Assembly: GCA_000223315.2 (NCBI GenBank) | Contig: AFUS01000004.1 | Coordinates: forward strand, 434,001-498,000 | Direction of reading: 5' to 3' | Length of the DNA stretch: 64,000 nucleotides | Origin: Parvimonas sp. oral taxon 393 str. F0440 | GTDB lineage: Bacteria > Bacillota > Clostridia > Tissierellales > Peptoniphilaceae | Shown here: positions 29,262 to 39,628 of the stretch, piece after piece | Layout of the letters: each line of letters opens with the position of its first letter | How positions within the stretch are numbered: the stretch's first letter is position 1 | Made by a program: the position numbers and the translations under genes | The notes under the pieces: generated by a model | Database searches by the model: none | Told to the model about the DNA's origin: nothing | What the model saw: the letters and a program-made list of their open reading frames with translations, nothing else

Positions 29262-31634
29262 ATGAAAAGAAATATTATTTTTATCTGATTTCCTTAATAT
29301 GTGGAATTTTATTTTGTTATTTTTAAAAATTGAACATTTTACAAAATTCTATATTTTTTAATTTTTGGATTTGCTTGTATATTTTCATATATTTTTAGAT
29401 TCAATAAATTAAAATTATTTTTTTTAATGTTTTCATTGGGCTTTTTAGTAAGTTTTTTTGCAGAAAAAGAGAATAATTTAAACTCATTCTTTGATCAAAA
29501 AGTCTCTTTAACAGGGGAAGTTTTAAATTCAACTGCACGTTCTGATGAAAATGGATACAAATATGAAATTAAATTAAAAAATATTGAAAATACAGAAAAA
29601 TCAGAGAAAATTTTACTTTTTACAAATCATAAACAGTTTAAAATTGGAGATATTGTAAGTGTAACCGGAAAACTTAGAGAAATAAGGTCAAATGGTAATC
29701 CAAGACTTTTTAATTATAAGAGATTTAATTTAAAAAAGAATATATATTCAAATATTTATTCTGATGATGTGAAAAAAATCGGAGAGAATAAAAATTTAAA
29801 GAGAACTTTTCATAATTTTGTCGAAAATGTCTTTGATACTTCTCTTTCATCTGAAAATTCGGATATTATGAAGAGGATATTTCTTGCAAATAATTATGAT
29901 ACTGCTTTTGAAAATGATATTAGAGAAATTGGACTTTCACATATTTTAGCTGTTAGCGGTTTACATATTGGAATAATATATCTTATTTTAAGTAAAATAT
30001 TGATTATTTTACCGATAAAAAGAATTTTTAGAGAAATTATAATTTTGTTTTTTATATTTTTATATGCGTATTTGATTGGTAATCCTGCAAGTGTTTTAAG
30101 AGCGGAAATATTTTTGTTTATCTCTATATTTTCGTTACTTTATGGGAAAGTTAAAGATAGATTAAATGACCTTTTATTGACTGTTTTTGTTATTTTATTG
30201 ATAAATCCATATATGATTTTTGATGTAGGATTGTATTTAAGCGCATTTTCTGTATTTGGAATTATAAAGATTTTACCAGAATTTTCAAAGAAGAGGGACG
30301 GCTTTGTTCTAAAATCTTTAAAACTTACATTTTCAGTTATGCTTATAATTTTACCTATTATTTTATACACTTTTGGAAAGTTTTCAATAATTATATTCTT
30401 TAGTAATTTAGTATTAACACCAATTTTTGTAATTTGCATAGTTATTTCGTTTTTTATTTTGTTATTTGGTTTATTTAGTTTAAAAGTTTGTGTATTTTTG
30501 GGATTATTAGTTAATAGTTTATTAAATCTTATAAGATTAAATGTTGATTTTCTAAAGGCTATAAATATAAATATCACTTTTTATGAATATAACATAGTAC
30601 TTTTAATTTTTACATATTTTTTACTTTTAATTTATTTTAAGAGGAGAGATTTTAAGTATTTTACATTTGATAGCTTTAAATTTTTTATAGTTTCTGCTAT
30701 GATTCTATTTGCTTCTACAAATATTTTTAACATTTATAAAAATGAGGTAAATATAAATTTTATAGATATAGGTCAAGGAGATGCCTGTTTAATAAGAGGA
30801 AAACAGAATAATATTCTAATAGATACAGGTGGAATTACTTTTGGGAAAGGAGATAACGGAAAATCCGTTTTAATTCCATATCTACAGAAAAATGGGGTTA
30901 AAAAACTAGATTTTGTGTTTATTTCACATTTAGACGCAGACCATTGTAAAAATTTGAGTTATTTATCTAAAGAAGTGGAGATTAAAAACTTATTTTTTAG
31001 AAAAGATGGGTATAGAGATTTTGTAAAAAAATATGGAGAAGTTAAGGCTGAAAATATTTATAATATTGAAAATAATTTAAAATTAAATTTAGAGGATGTA
31101 GATTTGGAAGTTTTAAAAGCCAAAGATTCTACGGAAGAAAATGAAAGATCTATAATTGTTAGAGTTATAGCAAATGGGAAGAAAATACTTTTTACCGGAG
31201 ATATTGGAGCTTTTACAGAAAATCAGCTCATAAAAAATGATATAGACTGTGATTATCTCAAAGTTGCTCATCATGGGAGTAAGAATTCCAGTTCTTCTGA
31301 ATTTTTATCGGCTACAAGTCCAAAAACTTCTATAATTTCTTGTGGTTATAAAAATAGATATAATCATCCGCATAAAGATGCTTTAGATAGAATAAAATCT
31401 GTAGGAAGTGATGTTTATAGAACAGACTTACAGGGAAATATTATGCTTAGTATTAATAAGTTTGAAGAAAAAATTACAGGTTTTAGAGAAATTGATAGTA
31501 ATTTATTTGGGTTTTTGAAATTCTATTTTATGGATATTTTAAATATTATAATGTATCTATTTGCTTTTTTAGTATTAGTTAAAATAAATAATGATTTAAT
31601 AATAGATTTAGACTTTATTAAGGAGGAACTATGA
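29262..31634 (+). CDS. comEC: ComEC/Rec2 DNA uptake channel (three frame breaks near start)
   Basis: Membrane channel and nuclease for natural transformation. ATG 29262 with GGAGG upstream; adding one base at each of 29270-29272 (A), 29320-29324 (T) and 29354-29359 (T) gives a continuous hydrophobic N-terminus. Downstream: the OB-like domain, the Competence region with AVSGLHIGIIY and many helices, then a metallo-beta-lactamase domain (NFIDIGQGDACLIRG, HLDADHCKNL). Joined length 791, normal. Stop overlaps holA by 4 bases. Whether all three breaks are errors is less certain than for single-break genes. Confidence 0.85.
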
Positions 31635-32677
31635 ATTATATACAAGCTATGAAGTTGCTAGATAATGGGGAACTTAATGGTATATATGTTTTGAGTGGAG
31701 AAGAAATTTTTTTGATAGATAGGTTTGTTGAATTATTTAAGGAGAAAATTGTTTCAAAAGATTTTTTTGATATGAATTATATTGAATATGATTTTTCAAA
31801 AATTGATTTGCAGAAGTTAAAGATTGATTGTGAAACAGCTCCATTTTTCAGTAATAAAAGACTTATCATTGTAAATGATGTAAATCTTTCAAAAAATGGA
31901 ATTTCTATGTATAAAAACTTCTTTGAGGAAATGTATGATTATATAGATAAAATTCCAAATACAACAGTTCTTCTTTTTGTGATGAAAGGAAGTCTTGCTT
32001 TTCGCGGTAAATTTTATAAACAAATTTCGATTTTAGGACATAATATTGAACTTATAAGATTTAATGAGATTGAACTTTTTAAATTTATTAAAAAAAGATT
32101 TGTTTTAAAAAATATCGAAATTAAAGATAATGTATTGAAATATATTATTGATAGAATTGGGTATTTAGATAGTAGTCGAGAAAAAAATCTTTATGATGTA
32201 GAAAATGAAGTAAACAAACTACTTAATTCCTTTTCCAGAAATGTTTTAGATTTTAAAGATGTTGATGAAATTCTAGTTGATAAATTTGAAAATAGCATTT
32301 TTAAATTGCTGGATACAATTTCTAAAAAAGATTATAAAAATTCAATTAAAATTTTGGTTGAGCTTAAAAAATCAGGAGAGGATTCTTTTTCTACATTTTA
32401 TATGATTGTTAGATATATAAGAAATCTTTTAGGAGTAAAAGTTTTGAAACTAAAACAAAAACATTTAGACTATATTTCAAAAGAGCTAAAAATTTCAAAC
32501 TATGAATGTAAAAAATTGTATTCCGTTTGTGATAATTTTTCAGTAGAAACTCTTTGTAATTATATTGATTTTACATATTCTGTCGAATCGGATATAAAGA
32601 CAAAGAATAGAGATATAGATTTATTGTTAGAGATTTTAATTTCAAAAATGTCGTTAGGAGGCGATTTAATTGAGTAA
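31631..32677 (+). CDS. holA: DNA polymerase III delta subunit
   Basis: Clamp-loader wrench that opens the sliding clamp. 348 residues with the family opening YIQAMKLLDNGELNGIYVLSGEEIFLIDRFVE and delta-like central and C-terminal helices (DIDLLLEILISKM). ATG overlaps the comEC stop; comEC-holA adjacency is common in Firmicutes. Starts with a GGAGG site. Confidence 0.92.
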   Translation: MNYIQAMKLLDNGELNGIYVLSGEEIFLIDRFVELFKEKIVSKDFFDMNYIEYDFSKIDLQKLKIDCETAPFFSNKRLIIVNDVNLSKNGISMYKNFFEEMYDYIDKIPNTTVLLFVMKGSLAFRGKFYKQISILGHNIELIRFNEIELFKFIKKRFVLKNIEIKDNVLKYIIDRIGYLDSSREKNLYDVENEVNKLLNSFSRNVLDFKDVDEILVDKFENSIFKLLDTISKKDYKNSIKILVELKKSGEDSFSTFYMIVRYIRNLLGVKVLKLKQKHLDYISKELKISNYECKKLYSVCDNFSVETLCNYIDFTYSVESDIKTKNRDIDLLLEILISKMSLGGDLIE

Positions 32678-34990
32678 AAAGGTTAATATTTTTGTTGACG
32701 GAATGACTTGTCAAGCCTGTTCAATGAAGGTTGAAAAGGGGCTTTCAAAACTTAAGATTGTAGAGGATGTTTCTGTAAATCTTATGAGCAAAACAGTTAC
32801 GGTTTCCGTTGAAGATGGAGCAAAAGTTGAAGGTCTTATTGGAGTTATAAAAAGACTTGGATATAAACCAAAAAGAGATGAATTGAAAATCGAAAAGAGT
32901 AGTCTTAAAGCAGAAGATATAGAAAAAATCATTTCTGAGTTAAAAGAAAAAGATACTGTTTTAGTAAAAGATGAAGATGACATTTTAAAAGTAAAATACT
33001 TAAAAGATGTTGTTTCTTTAGATGAAATAAATTCAATTTTAGAGAAATATAAAATTTCGGTTAAAAAAGAAAAAAGGAAAGACAAAATATATATGAAGAT
33101 GAAATTAAGGACTTAAAAAAGGACTTAATTATTTCAATAGTATTTAGTGTGCCACTTATGGTTTCAATGTTCTTCCATATGTTTAATATGCATAAATTTA
33201 TACTTAATGGTTATATTCAATGGGCTTTTGCAAGTGTTGTTCAATTTTATGTAGGGAAAAGATATTATATAAATGCTTATAGAAATTTAAAAATAAAAGT
33301 ACAAATATGGATGTTTTAATAGCTTTTGGAACATCAATGGCTTATTTTTATTCAGTCTATAAAGTATTAATCGGAAGTGTTGATGTTTATTTTGACAGTT
33401 CTGCGATGATTATAACACTAATCTTACTTGGTAAATTTTTTGAAGCAAATGCAAAGTCAAATACTTTCGGTGCAATTATGAAATTGATGGATTTAAAAGC
33501 GGACTATGCAATTGTAATTGAAGGGGATAAAGAAGTTAAAAAGAATATTGAAGATGTAAAAATTGGAGATATTGTTTTAGTTAAACCTTATGAAAAAATT
33601 CCGGTTGATGGAGTTATTATTTCAGGGAATAGTTCTGTAAATCAAGCTATGATTACTGGAGAATCTGTTCCTGTCGAAAAAAGTATCGGAGATACCGTTA
33701 TCGGAGCGACAAATAATATTGAGGGGATTTTAAAAATTGAAGTAAAGAGTACAGTAGAAAATTCTGTATTATCTAAAATACTTGATTTGGTTCAAAATGC
33801 TCAGACAAAAAAAGCCCCTGTTCAAAGACTTGCAGATAAAATTTCAAGTTATTTTGTACCGGGTGTAATTTTGTCATCTTTAGCTACTTTAGTAATTACT
33901 TATATTGTTACAAAAGATTTTACAACAAGTTTATTAAATAGCTGTGCAGTAATGGTTATAGCTTGTCCTTGTTCACTTGGTTTGGCAACGCCAACAGCGA
34001 TTATGTCGGGTACAGGTGTCGCTGCACAAAATGGTATTTTAATAAAGAGTGGCGAAGTTTTAGAAAAAATTCATAAAATGGATAGTATTATTTTTGATAA
34101 AACGGGAACACTTACAACAGGAGAATTAAAAGTTATTGAAATAAAAAATAATACTGATTTATCAGAAGAAGATTTTTTAAGTATAATTTATTCTTTAGAA
34201 AAAATACAGATCATCCTATTGCTAAATCTATCGTAAATTTCTGTAAAGAAAAAAATGTAAAAGAATTGGATATTTCAGATTTGAAAGTAATCGCAGGAAT
34301 GGGAGTTCAAGCAGTTTATAATGATAAAGAAATTCTAATTGGAAAGAGAAAATATATCGAAGAAAAACTTGGAAAACTGGAATTAAATATAGAAAATGAA
34401 TTATTGACAATCTTTATATCAATAGGGAGTGAATTTGCAGGTTTTGTTGTTTTAGAAGATGAAATTTCAAAAAATGCATTTGAAATAATTAAGAAATTAA
34501 AAGAAAAAATATTGATGTTTATATGATAACTGGAGATAGTGAAGTTGTAGCCAGAAAAGTTGCAAATAAACTTGGAATAGATAATGTGCTTTATGAAGTT
34601 ATGCCAAATGAAAAATCTCAAAAGGTTTTAGAATTGCAAAAACAAGGTAAAATTGTTGCAATGGTAGGGGATGGAATAAATGACGCTCCAGCTCTTGCAA
34701 GTGCAGATATAAGTTTTGCAATGGGAACCGGTACAGATATTGCTATGGAAACTTCAGATATTACTCTGATGAATGGCAATTTAAACACACTTTTAAATTC
34801 AATCAATATAAGTGAACAAACTCTTAAAATAATCAAACAAAATCTATTCTGGGCATTTTTCTATAATATTATTGCAATTCCATTTGCCGCATTCGGATAC
34901 TTAAATCCAATGCTTGCAGGATTTACAATGAGTTTTAGCTCAGTAAGTGTTGTTTTAAACAGTTTAAGATTAAAAAGATATAAATTTTAG
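32670..34990 (+). CDS. copA: Copper-exporting P1B-type ATPase (four frame breaks)
   Basis: Exports Cu(I). TTG 32670 with AGGAGG upstream. An N-terminal metal-binding domain has [15 protein letters not shown]; then the actuator TGES, the ion channel [13 protein letters not shown], phosphorylation DKTGTLT, hinge MITGDS and [10 protein letters not shown]. Breaks at 33084-33087, 33289-33293, 34199-34204 and 34504-34509 each need one A; the third restores the conserved HP of DHPIAKS. Joined length 774. All motifs survive, so it is read as one working gene with sequence errors. The second region (residues 75-130) is a possible degenerate metal-binding domain. Confidence 0.9.
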
Positions 34991-34991
34991 C

Positions 34992-35025
34992 AAAAATGGT
35001 ATGCCATAAAAGGCATACCATTTTT
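34992..35025. terminator. Bidirectional terminator between copA and pepA
   Basis: Fourteen-base stem AAAAATGGTATGCC / GGCATACCATTTTT, usable on both strands for the convergent genes. Confidence 0.85.
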
Positions 35026-35035
35026 AAATTCTTAA

Positions 35036-36478
35036 TTATTTTTTATTGTATTTTTTTACAAAATTGTAAAGTGTTTTTACCGGAGTACCGCTTGCTCCTT
35101 CAGGATTTGTTCCCCAAGCTGAACTTGAGAATGAAGGACCTGCAATATCTAAATGAACCCAAGGAGTATTTTCAACGAAATGTTCTAAGAAAACTCCGGC
35201 AGTAATTGCACCACCTGTTCCCGGTCCGGTTGCATTTAGTAATTCTCCAACTTTTCCTTTTACGCTTTCTTTATGTTCTTCATAAACAGGGAATCTCCAT
35301 AAATATTCACCCATAAAGTCTGCTGATTCTTTAATTTTTGCATAAACTTCATCATTATTACTTACAGCTCCGATAACTCTTGAACCTAAAGCTTGAATAC
35401 AAGCACCTGTTAAAGTAGCAACATCAACTATGCATTCAGGATTTAATTTTGAAGCTCCATAGTAAATAGCATCAGCTAAAGTCAATCTTCCTTCGGCATC
35501 AGTATTAACTACTTCAATAGTTGAACCCTTCATTGAAGAAATTATATCTCCATTTCTATAAGCATGTCCATTAATCATATTTTCACAAGATGCAACAAGG
35601 GCTATTACATTTCTTTGAACATTCATTTTTCCTACTGCATACATTGTTGAAATAACGGAAGCACTTCCACCCATATCAGTTTTCATAGTAACCATTCCTG
35701 TAGCAGGTTTGATTGCATATCCACCTGAATCATAAGTTAAACCTTTACCAACTAAAACAATAGGTTTTTCATCTTTGTTTGGTAAATGTTTCATAATTAT
35801 AAATTTAGGTGGTAGGTCACTACCTTGTGCAACTGCTAGAAAAGCATCCATTTTCAAAGATTCTATTTGTTTCTTTTCTAAAACTTCAACTTCTACTCCA
35901 ACTTTTTCAAGTTCTTCTTTTGCAAATTTTGCCAAAGTTTCCGGATATATATCATTTGCAGGTCTATTTACAAGATCTCTACACATAAATACTGCTTCCA
36001 TTATCGCTTCAATTTCTTTAATTCCATTTTCTACAATTTCTTTTTTGTCTTCTAAAACATCAAAGAATACTTCACATTCGAATTTATCTTTCTTTTCTTT
36101 TAAGAAATTATCAAAAGCATAAGTAACATTTATAATACCTTCAATCATTGCTTGAGCAGTTAATTTATAACAGATACCGTCAAACTTTTTAACTTCTATA
36201 TTACAGGATTTTACATTATTAGCTTTTAAGTGTTTTCCTAGAGAAAGGAAAGATCTTCTGATATTTTCTAAAGAATTTTCTTCTTCTTTTCCTAGTCCTA
36301 ATAAAATTACATTTTCAGTGTTTGGACCAAGATTTGAAAAAACTTCGCCTCTTTTTCCATTAAAAAGTTTGTTTTCTTTTACATAAGATTTTAACTCTTT
36401 ACTTATTCCGCAAATATCGTTTCCTTCAAAAAATGAAAGAACTTTAACCATTCCGGAATTACCAATTTTAAATTCCAT
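35036..36478 (-). CDS. pepA: Leucyl aminopeptidase PepA (M17)
   Basis: Two-metal cytosolic aminopeptidase. Metal and catalytic residues: VGKGLTYDSGGYAIKP near 243-258, KTDMGGSASV, and the signature NTDAEGRLTLADAI near 325-338. 480 residues. GGAGG lies before the ATG. Single gene between two convergent or divergent neighbours. Confidence 0.95.
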   Translation of the reverse strand: MEFKIGNSGMVKVLSFFEGNDICGISKELKSYVKENKLFNGKRGEVFSNLGPNTENVILLGLGKEEENSLENIRRSFLSLGKHLKANNVKSCNIEVKKFDGICYKLTAQAMIEGIINVTYAFDNFLKEKKDKFECEVFFDVLEDKKEIVENGIKEIEAIMEAVFMCRDLVNRPANDIYPETLAKFAKEELEKVGVEVEVLEKKQIESLKMDAFLAVAQGSDLPPKFIIMKHLPNKDEKPIVLVGKGLTYDSGGYAIKPATGMVTMKTDMGGSASVISTMYAVGKMNVQRNVIALVASCENMINGHAYRNGDIISSMKGSTIEVVNTDAEGRLTLADAIYYGASKLNPECIVDVATLTGACIQALGSRVIGAVSNNDEVYAKIKESADFMGEYLWRFPVYEEHKESVKGKVGELLNATGPGTGGAITAGVFLEHFVENTPWVHLDIAGPSFSSSAWGTNPEGASGTPVKTLYNFVKKYNKK

Positions 36479-36578
36479 ATACTACCTCCAAAAATATATT
36501 AGATAATAAATATCTTACATATATAATAACTAAAATAACAAATTTTTGCAATAGAAAAGGACAACATAGTTGTCCAAT

Positions 36579-37034
36579 TTAAAAAATATTAAAACTTATT
36601 GTTGCCATAATTATTCCTGAAAGAACTAATCCCATTATAGCTGCTAATAAACTTGTTTTAAAATCAATATCTAAGATACTTGCGGCGAGCATTCCGGTAT
36701 ATGCACCCGTTCCCGGAAATGGAATACCTATAAAAATTGCAAGGGCAATTAAAATTCCACTTTTACCTGATTTTTTTAAAATTTTTTCTCCTGCTCTATG
36801 ACCTTTTAATAAAAGTTTTTTACAAAACTTTCCAATATATCTTTTATGTTCTCCCCATAATAAAAAATTTTTTGCAAGAAAGTAAACAAATGGAACAGGA
36901 ATTAAATTTCCTATTATTGCAGTTATATATGAATTTAAAATCGGAAGTCCCATTGCTTGTGAGTATGGAATGGCACCCCTTAATTCAATTACCGGTACCA
37001 TTGAAATAAGTAAAATTAAAAAATATTTTATCAT
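36579..37034 (-). CDS. COG2426-type small multidrug export-like membrane protein
   Basis: Polytopic protein of 151 residues with about four helices, the family opening MVPVIELRGAIPYSQAMG and a central PFPGTGAYTGMLAA. The Sm_multidrug_ex name of this family is not based on firm function, so the role is unknown. AGGAG upstream of the ATG. Confidence 0.85.
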   Translation of the reverse strand: MIKYFLILLISMVPVIELRGAIPYSQAMGLPILNSYITAIIGNLIPVPFVYFLAKNFLLWGEHKRYIGKFCKKLLLKGHRAGEKILKKSGKSGILIALAIFIGIPFPGTGAYTGMLAASILDIDFKTSLLAAIMGLVLSGIIMATISFNIF

Positions 37035-37119
37035 TATCTCTCCTTAATCTATTTTAATAATGTATATATTTTACCATAAAAATTAAATAAAAGAAATACG
37101 AAAAAATTGTAAAAAAGTA

Positions 37120-37147
37120 TTGCATTTATTTTAAAATATGGTATAAT
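37120..37147 (+). promoter_or_regulatory. Promoter of rplJ-rplL
   Basis: TTGCAT and TATAAT, 16-base spacer, with TGG just before the -10. Confidence 0.7.
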
Positions 37148-37163
37148 ATATGTGTTAATTTTA

Positions 37164-37275
37164 TAGGCTACCCAAGACCGTAGGGACATCAGTTTAAAAA
37201 TCCTACATAGGTGGAAATACTTTATTATGTATTTTATCTCTACTCTTGGTAGAGATTTTTTAATATGTAGCCTTT
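37164..37275 (+). ncRNA. L10 leader (ribosomal protein autoregulatory RNA)
   Basis: Closing stem GGCTAC (37166-37171) with GTAGCC (37267-37272); the internal CCCAAGACCGTAGGG segment matches the L10-binding kink-turn region of the L10 leader. An 8-base stem ATCTCTAC / GTAGAGAT followed by six T (37236-37261) is an intrinsic terminator, so control could be by attenuation as well as translation. Excess L10(L12)4 binding represses the operon in known cases. Confidence 0.85.
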
Positions 37276-37290
37276 GGTGGAGGTGAAAAG

Positions 37291-37794
37291 ATGAAAGATT
37301 TTGTTTTAGAACAAAAACAAGCTGTTGTATCAGAAATTAGAGAAAAGATTGAAAATTCAGGTTCTTTAGTTTTAGTTGATTACAGAGGTTTAACTGTTGA
37401 ACAAGTAACTGCTTTAAGAAATAAGTATAGAGAAGCCGGTGTTCAATATAAGGTTTATAAGAATACTATGATGAAATTAGCTTTCAAAGAATTAGGCTTT
37501 GAAGATTTCAATCAATATTTAGAAGGACCTAGTGCAGTTGCATTCTCAGGAGAAGATTTAACAGCAGCGGCAAGAATTACTAATGAATTTGCAAAGACAA
37601 ATGACAAATTAGTTATAAAAGCAGGTATTTTAGAAGGAAAAATTTTAGACAACGAAGGCGTTAAAGCTGTTGCAAACATCCCTTCAAGAGAAGTACTTAT
37701 TGCGAAATTACTTGGAAGCTTCAGAGCTCCGGTATCAAATTTTGTGTATATGTTAGATGCACTAAGAAAGAAAAAAGAAGAAGAAGCAGCTTAA
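37291..37794 (+). CDS. rplJ: Ribosomal protein L10
   Basis: Base of the ribosomal stalk that holds L7/L12. 167 residues with SLVLVDYRGLTVEQVTALRN near 30-50 and the C-terminal L12-binding helix (SNFVYMLDALRKKKEEEAA). Strong GGAGGTG site. Controlled by the L10 leader upstream. Confidence 0.97.
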   Translation: MKDFVLEQKQAVVSEIREKIENSGSLVLVDYRGLTVEQVTALRNKYREAGVQYKVYKNTMMKLAFKELGFEDFNQYLEGPSAVAFSGEDLTAAARITNEFAKTNDKLVIKAGILEGKILDNEGVKAVANIPSREVLIAKLLGSFRAPVSNFVYMLDALRKKKEEEAA

Positions 37795-37823
37795 TGGTTG
37801 CGTAAAATTTTAGGAGGTATATT

Positions 37824-38194
37824 ATGGATTTCGAACAAATATTAGAAGCAATTGAAAAATTATCAGTTCTTGAATTAAATGAATTAGTTAAAGCAGCAGA
37901 AGAAAAATTTGGAGTTTCTGCATCTGCACCTGTAGTAGTTGGAGCAGTAGCTGGTGGAGAAGCAGCTGCAGCAGTAGAAGAAAAACTGAATTTGATGTAA
38001 TTTTAGCATCAGTTGGAGCAGAAAAAATGAAAGTTGTTAAAGCTGTTAAAGATTTAAGTGGCTTAGGATTAAAAGAAGCTAAAGAAGTAGTTGACAACGC
38101 TCCAAAAGCTGTTAAAGAAGGAGTTTCTAAAGAAGAAGCTGAACAAATGAAAGCTAAATTAGAAGAAGTTGGAGCTACTGTAGAATTAAAGTAG
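37824..38194 (+). CDS. rplL: Ribosomal protein L7/L12 (one frame break)
   Basis: Stalk protein that recruits translation GTPases. N-terminal dimer domain ([21 protein letters not shown]), Ala-Gly hinge, then the C-terminal domain ([20 protein letters not shown]) up to [11 protein letters not shown]. The frame breaks at the A-run 37981-37985 in the hinge; one more A restores a normal 123-residue L12. The gene is essential and single-copy in bacteria, so this break is strong evidence for sequence error in the window. Confidence 0.95.
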
Positions 38195-38222
38195 TAAATT
38201 ACTTCTGATTAGATTTAATATT

Positions 38223-38249
38223 AAAAGTGGATTTATATCCACTTTTTTT
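38223..38249 (+). terminator. Terminator after rplL
   Basis: Ten-base stem AAAAGTGGAT / ATCCACTTTT with a short loop and T-run. Confidence 0.85.
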
Positions 38250-38302
38250 ATAAAAATTTTAATATTTATGCTACAAATATTTTTAATAATGATTATTAAG
38301 TG

Positions 38303-38331
38303 TTGATTTATTTTGTTTAAAAATATATAAT
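38303..38331 (+). promoter_or_regulatory. Promoter for the MazF gene
   Basis: TTGATT and TATAAT with a 17-base spacer, about 58 bases before the ATG. Confidence 0.55.
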
Positions 38332-38389
38332 AAATAGGTAATACTATTTAAGAGGGAGTACTTTTAGTTTTTACTAGAAGAAAAGATAT

Positions 38390-38728
38390 ATGAAGGTAAA
38401 AAGAGGAGATATTTTTTATGCTGATTTAAGTCCCGTTGTAGGTTCTGAACAAGGAGGCGTAAGACCTGTACTAGTTGTTCAAAACGATGTTGGAAATAAA
38501 TATAGTCCTACTGTTATTATTGCAGCTATAACTTCTCAGATGAATAAAGTCAAACTTCCAACACATGTCGAAGTTTCTGCAGAATTTGGGCTTCCCAAAA
38601 ATTCTGTAGTATTGTTGGAGCAAATAAGAACCATAGATAAAAAAAGACTTAGAGAAAAGGTTGGCTTTACAGATGAGTTCTTTATGAAAAAGGTTAATGA
38701 GGCGCTTTTAAAATCTGTTGGAGTTTAG
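38390..38728 (+). CDS. mazF: MazF/EndoA-type endoribonuclease, no antitoxin beside it
   Basis: Sequence-specific mRNA interferase fold. 112 residues starting with [21 protein letters not shown], then RPVLVVQND and the catalytic-region residues TSQMNK and [14 protein letters not shown], nearly identical to the Bacillus EndoA pattern. No antitoxin reading frame lies in the 195 bases upstream, nor downstream. It could be a solitary conserved toxin with a distant antitoxin. The ribosome site is poor. Confidence 0.93.
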   Translation: MKVKRGDIFYADLSPVVGSEQGGVRPVLVVQNDVGNKYSPTVIIAAITSQMNKVKLPTHVEVSAEFGLPKNSVVLLEQIRTIDKKRLREKVGFTDEFFMKKVNEALLKSVGV

Positions 38729-38744
38729 TACATAGAGGGAAAAT

Positions 38745-39612
38745 ATGCTTGAGTTGGTAAAAAACATAGAATTTGTAAAAAAAATAAATTAAAAGTAAAT
38801 AAAATAAGTGAAAAAGAATTTATTTTGGAAAATAAAAAAGAAAAGTATATTTTAAATTTATTTCCTTTTGGTAAGTTTTCTAAAATAAGTAAAATTTTTG
38901 ATTGTTTAAATAAATTATCTGAAAAGTTTTCTAATATTTCTTATGAAGATATTGGAATTTTAAATGACAAGTTTTGTTATAGAATTATTCCTTTTATTAT
39001 TGATGAAAAAATAATTTGACTGATGAAGAGTCTTATAATATAGGCTTTAAAATTGGAAAATTTATTTTTGAATATCATAAAAGTTTTCAAGGCTGTGATT
39101 GTGGTAGATGGAATAAGCATTACAATTATAGGATAAATAAATTTTTGCATAAATATGGTCTTGGTCAGTATAGAGGAAATCTTGATTATGTTCTTTTAGA
39201 TTTTTTGGAAAGAAATAAATATTGCTTAAAAGATAGGACTTGTACTACTATTATAGGACTTAACGGCCTTGAGGATATTAAAATTACAAAAGATGGAAAA
39301 TTTCAAATTGTAGAGGAATATAAAATTTTAAGATCAGATTCTTATTTTGAGTTTAGGAATTTGAATTTATATTATAATAATACAAATTTATTAACTGGAA
39401 TTGTTGACGGATATTTTGACAATAATGTTCCCAGAATGTTTTTCAAGCTTTTGGGTGTATATACTATAATTGAAAATTTATATGATATTTTTGTTGAAAA
39501 TAAAGATGTAGATGATGAAATTATAAATGAAAAGATAAAAAAGATTAATGATATTTATGACGGATTTTCGAGTATATATCCTATTTGGTATTTGAAAAAC
39601 AAAAAATTTTAA
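38745..39612 (+). CDS. Phosphotransferase (APH)-fold protein lacking catalytic residues (two frame breaks)
   Basis: Kinase-like fold, 289 residues after adding one A at 38777-38784 and at 39006-39011. The C-terminal half follows the aminoglycoside phosphotransferase pattern closely: LTGIVDGYF, FFKLLGVYTIIENL, SSIYPIWYLKN. At the place where active members have HGDxHxxN this protein has IGLNGLEDIKI, and the later metal-binding DF is replaced by EEY. So it probably cannot transfer phosphate and may be a pseudokinase. Start ATG 38745 has AGAGGGA upstream; it is 16 bases after mazF. Confidence 0.7.
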
Positions 39613-39628
39613 TAGAAGTTGGAGAAAT

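Noticed and set aside
32670-34990. copA breaks as programmed frameshifting that makes a copper chaperone, as known in E. coli
   Set aside because: Four breaks occur, three of them far beyond the metal-binding domain, and each follows the window-wide homopolymer pattern.
36737-37009. Plus-strand reading frame of 90 codons opposite the membrane protein gene
   Set aside because: Antisense shadow of the COG2426 gene with no ribosome site.
38195-38389. Antitoxin gene upstream of mazF
   Set aside because: No frame with a start and ribosome site of useful length on either strand.
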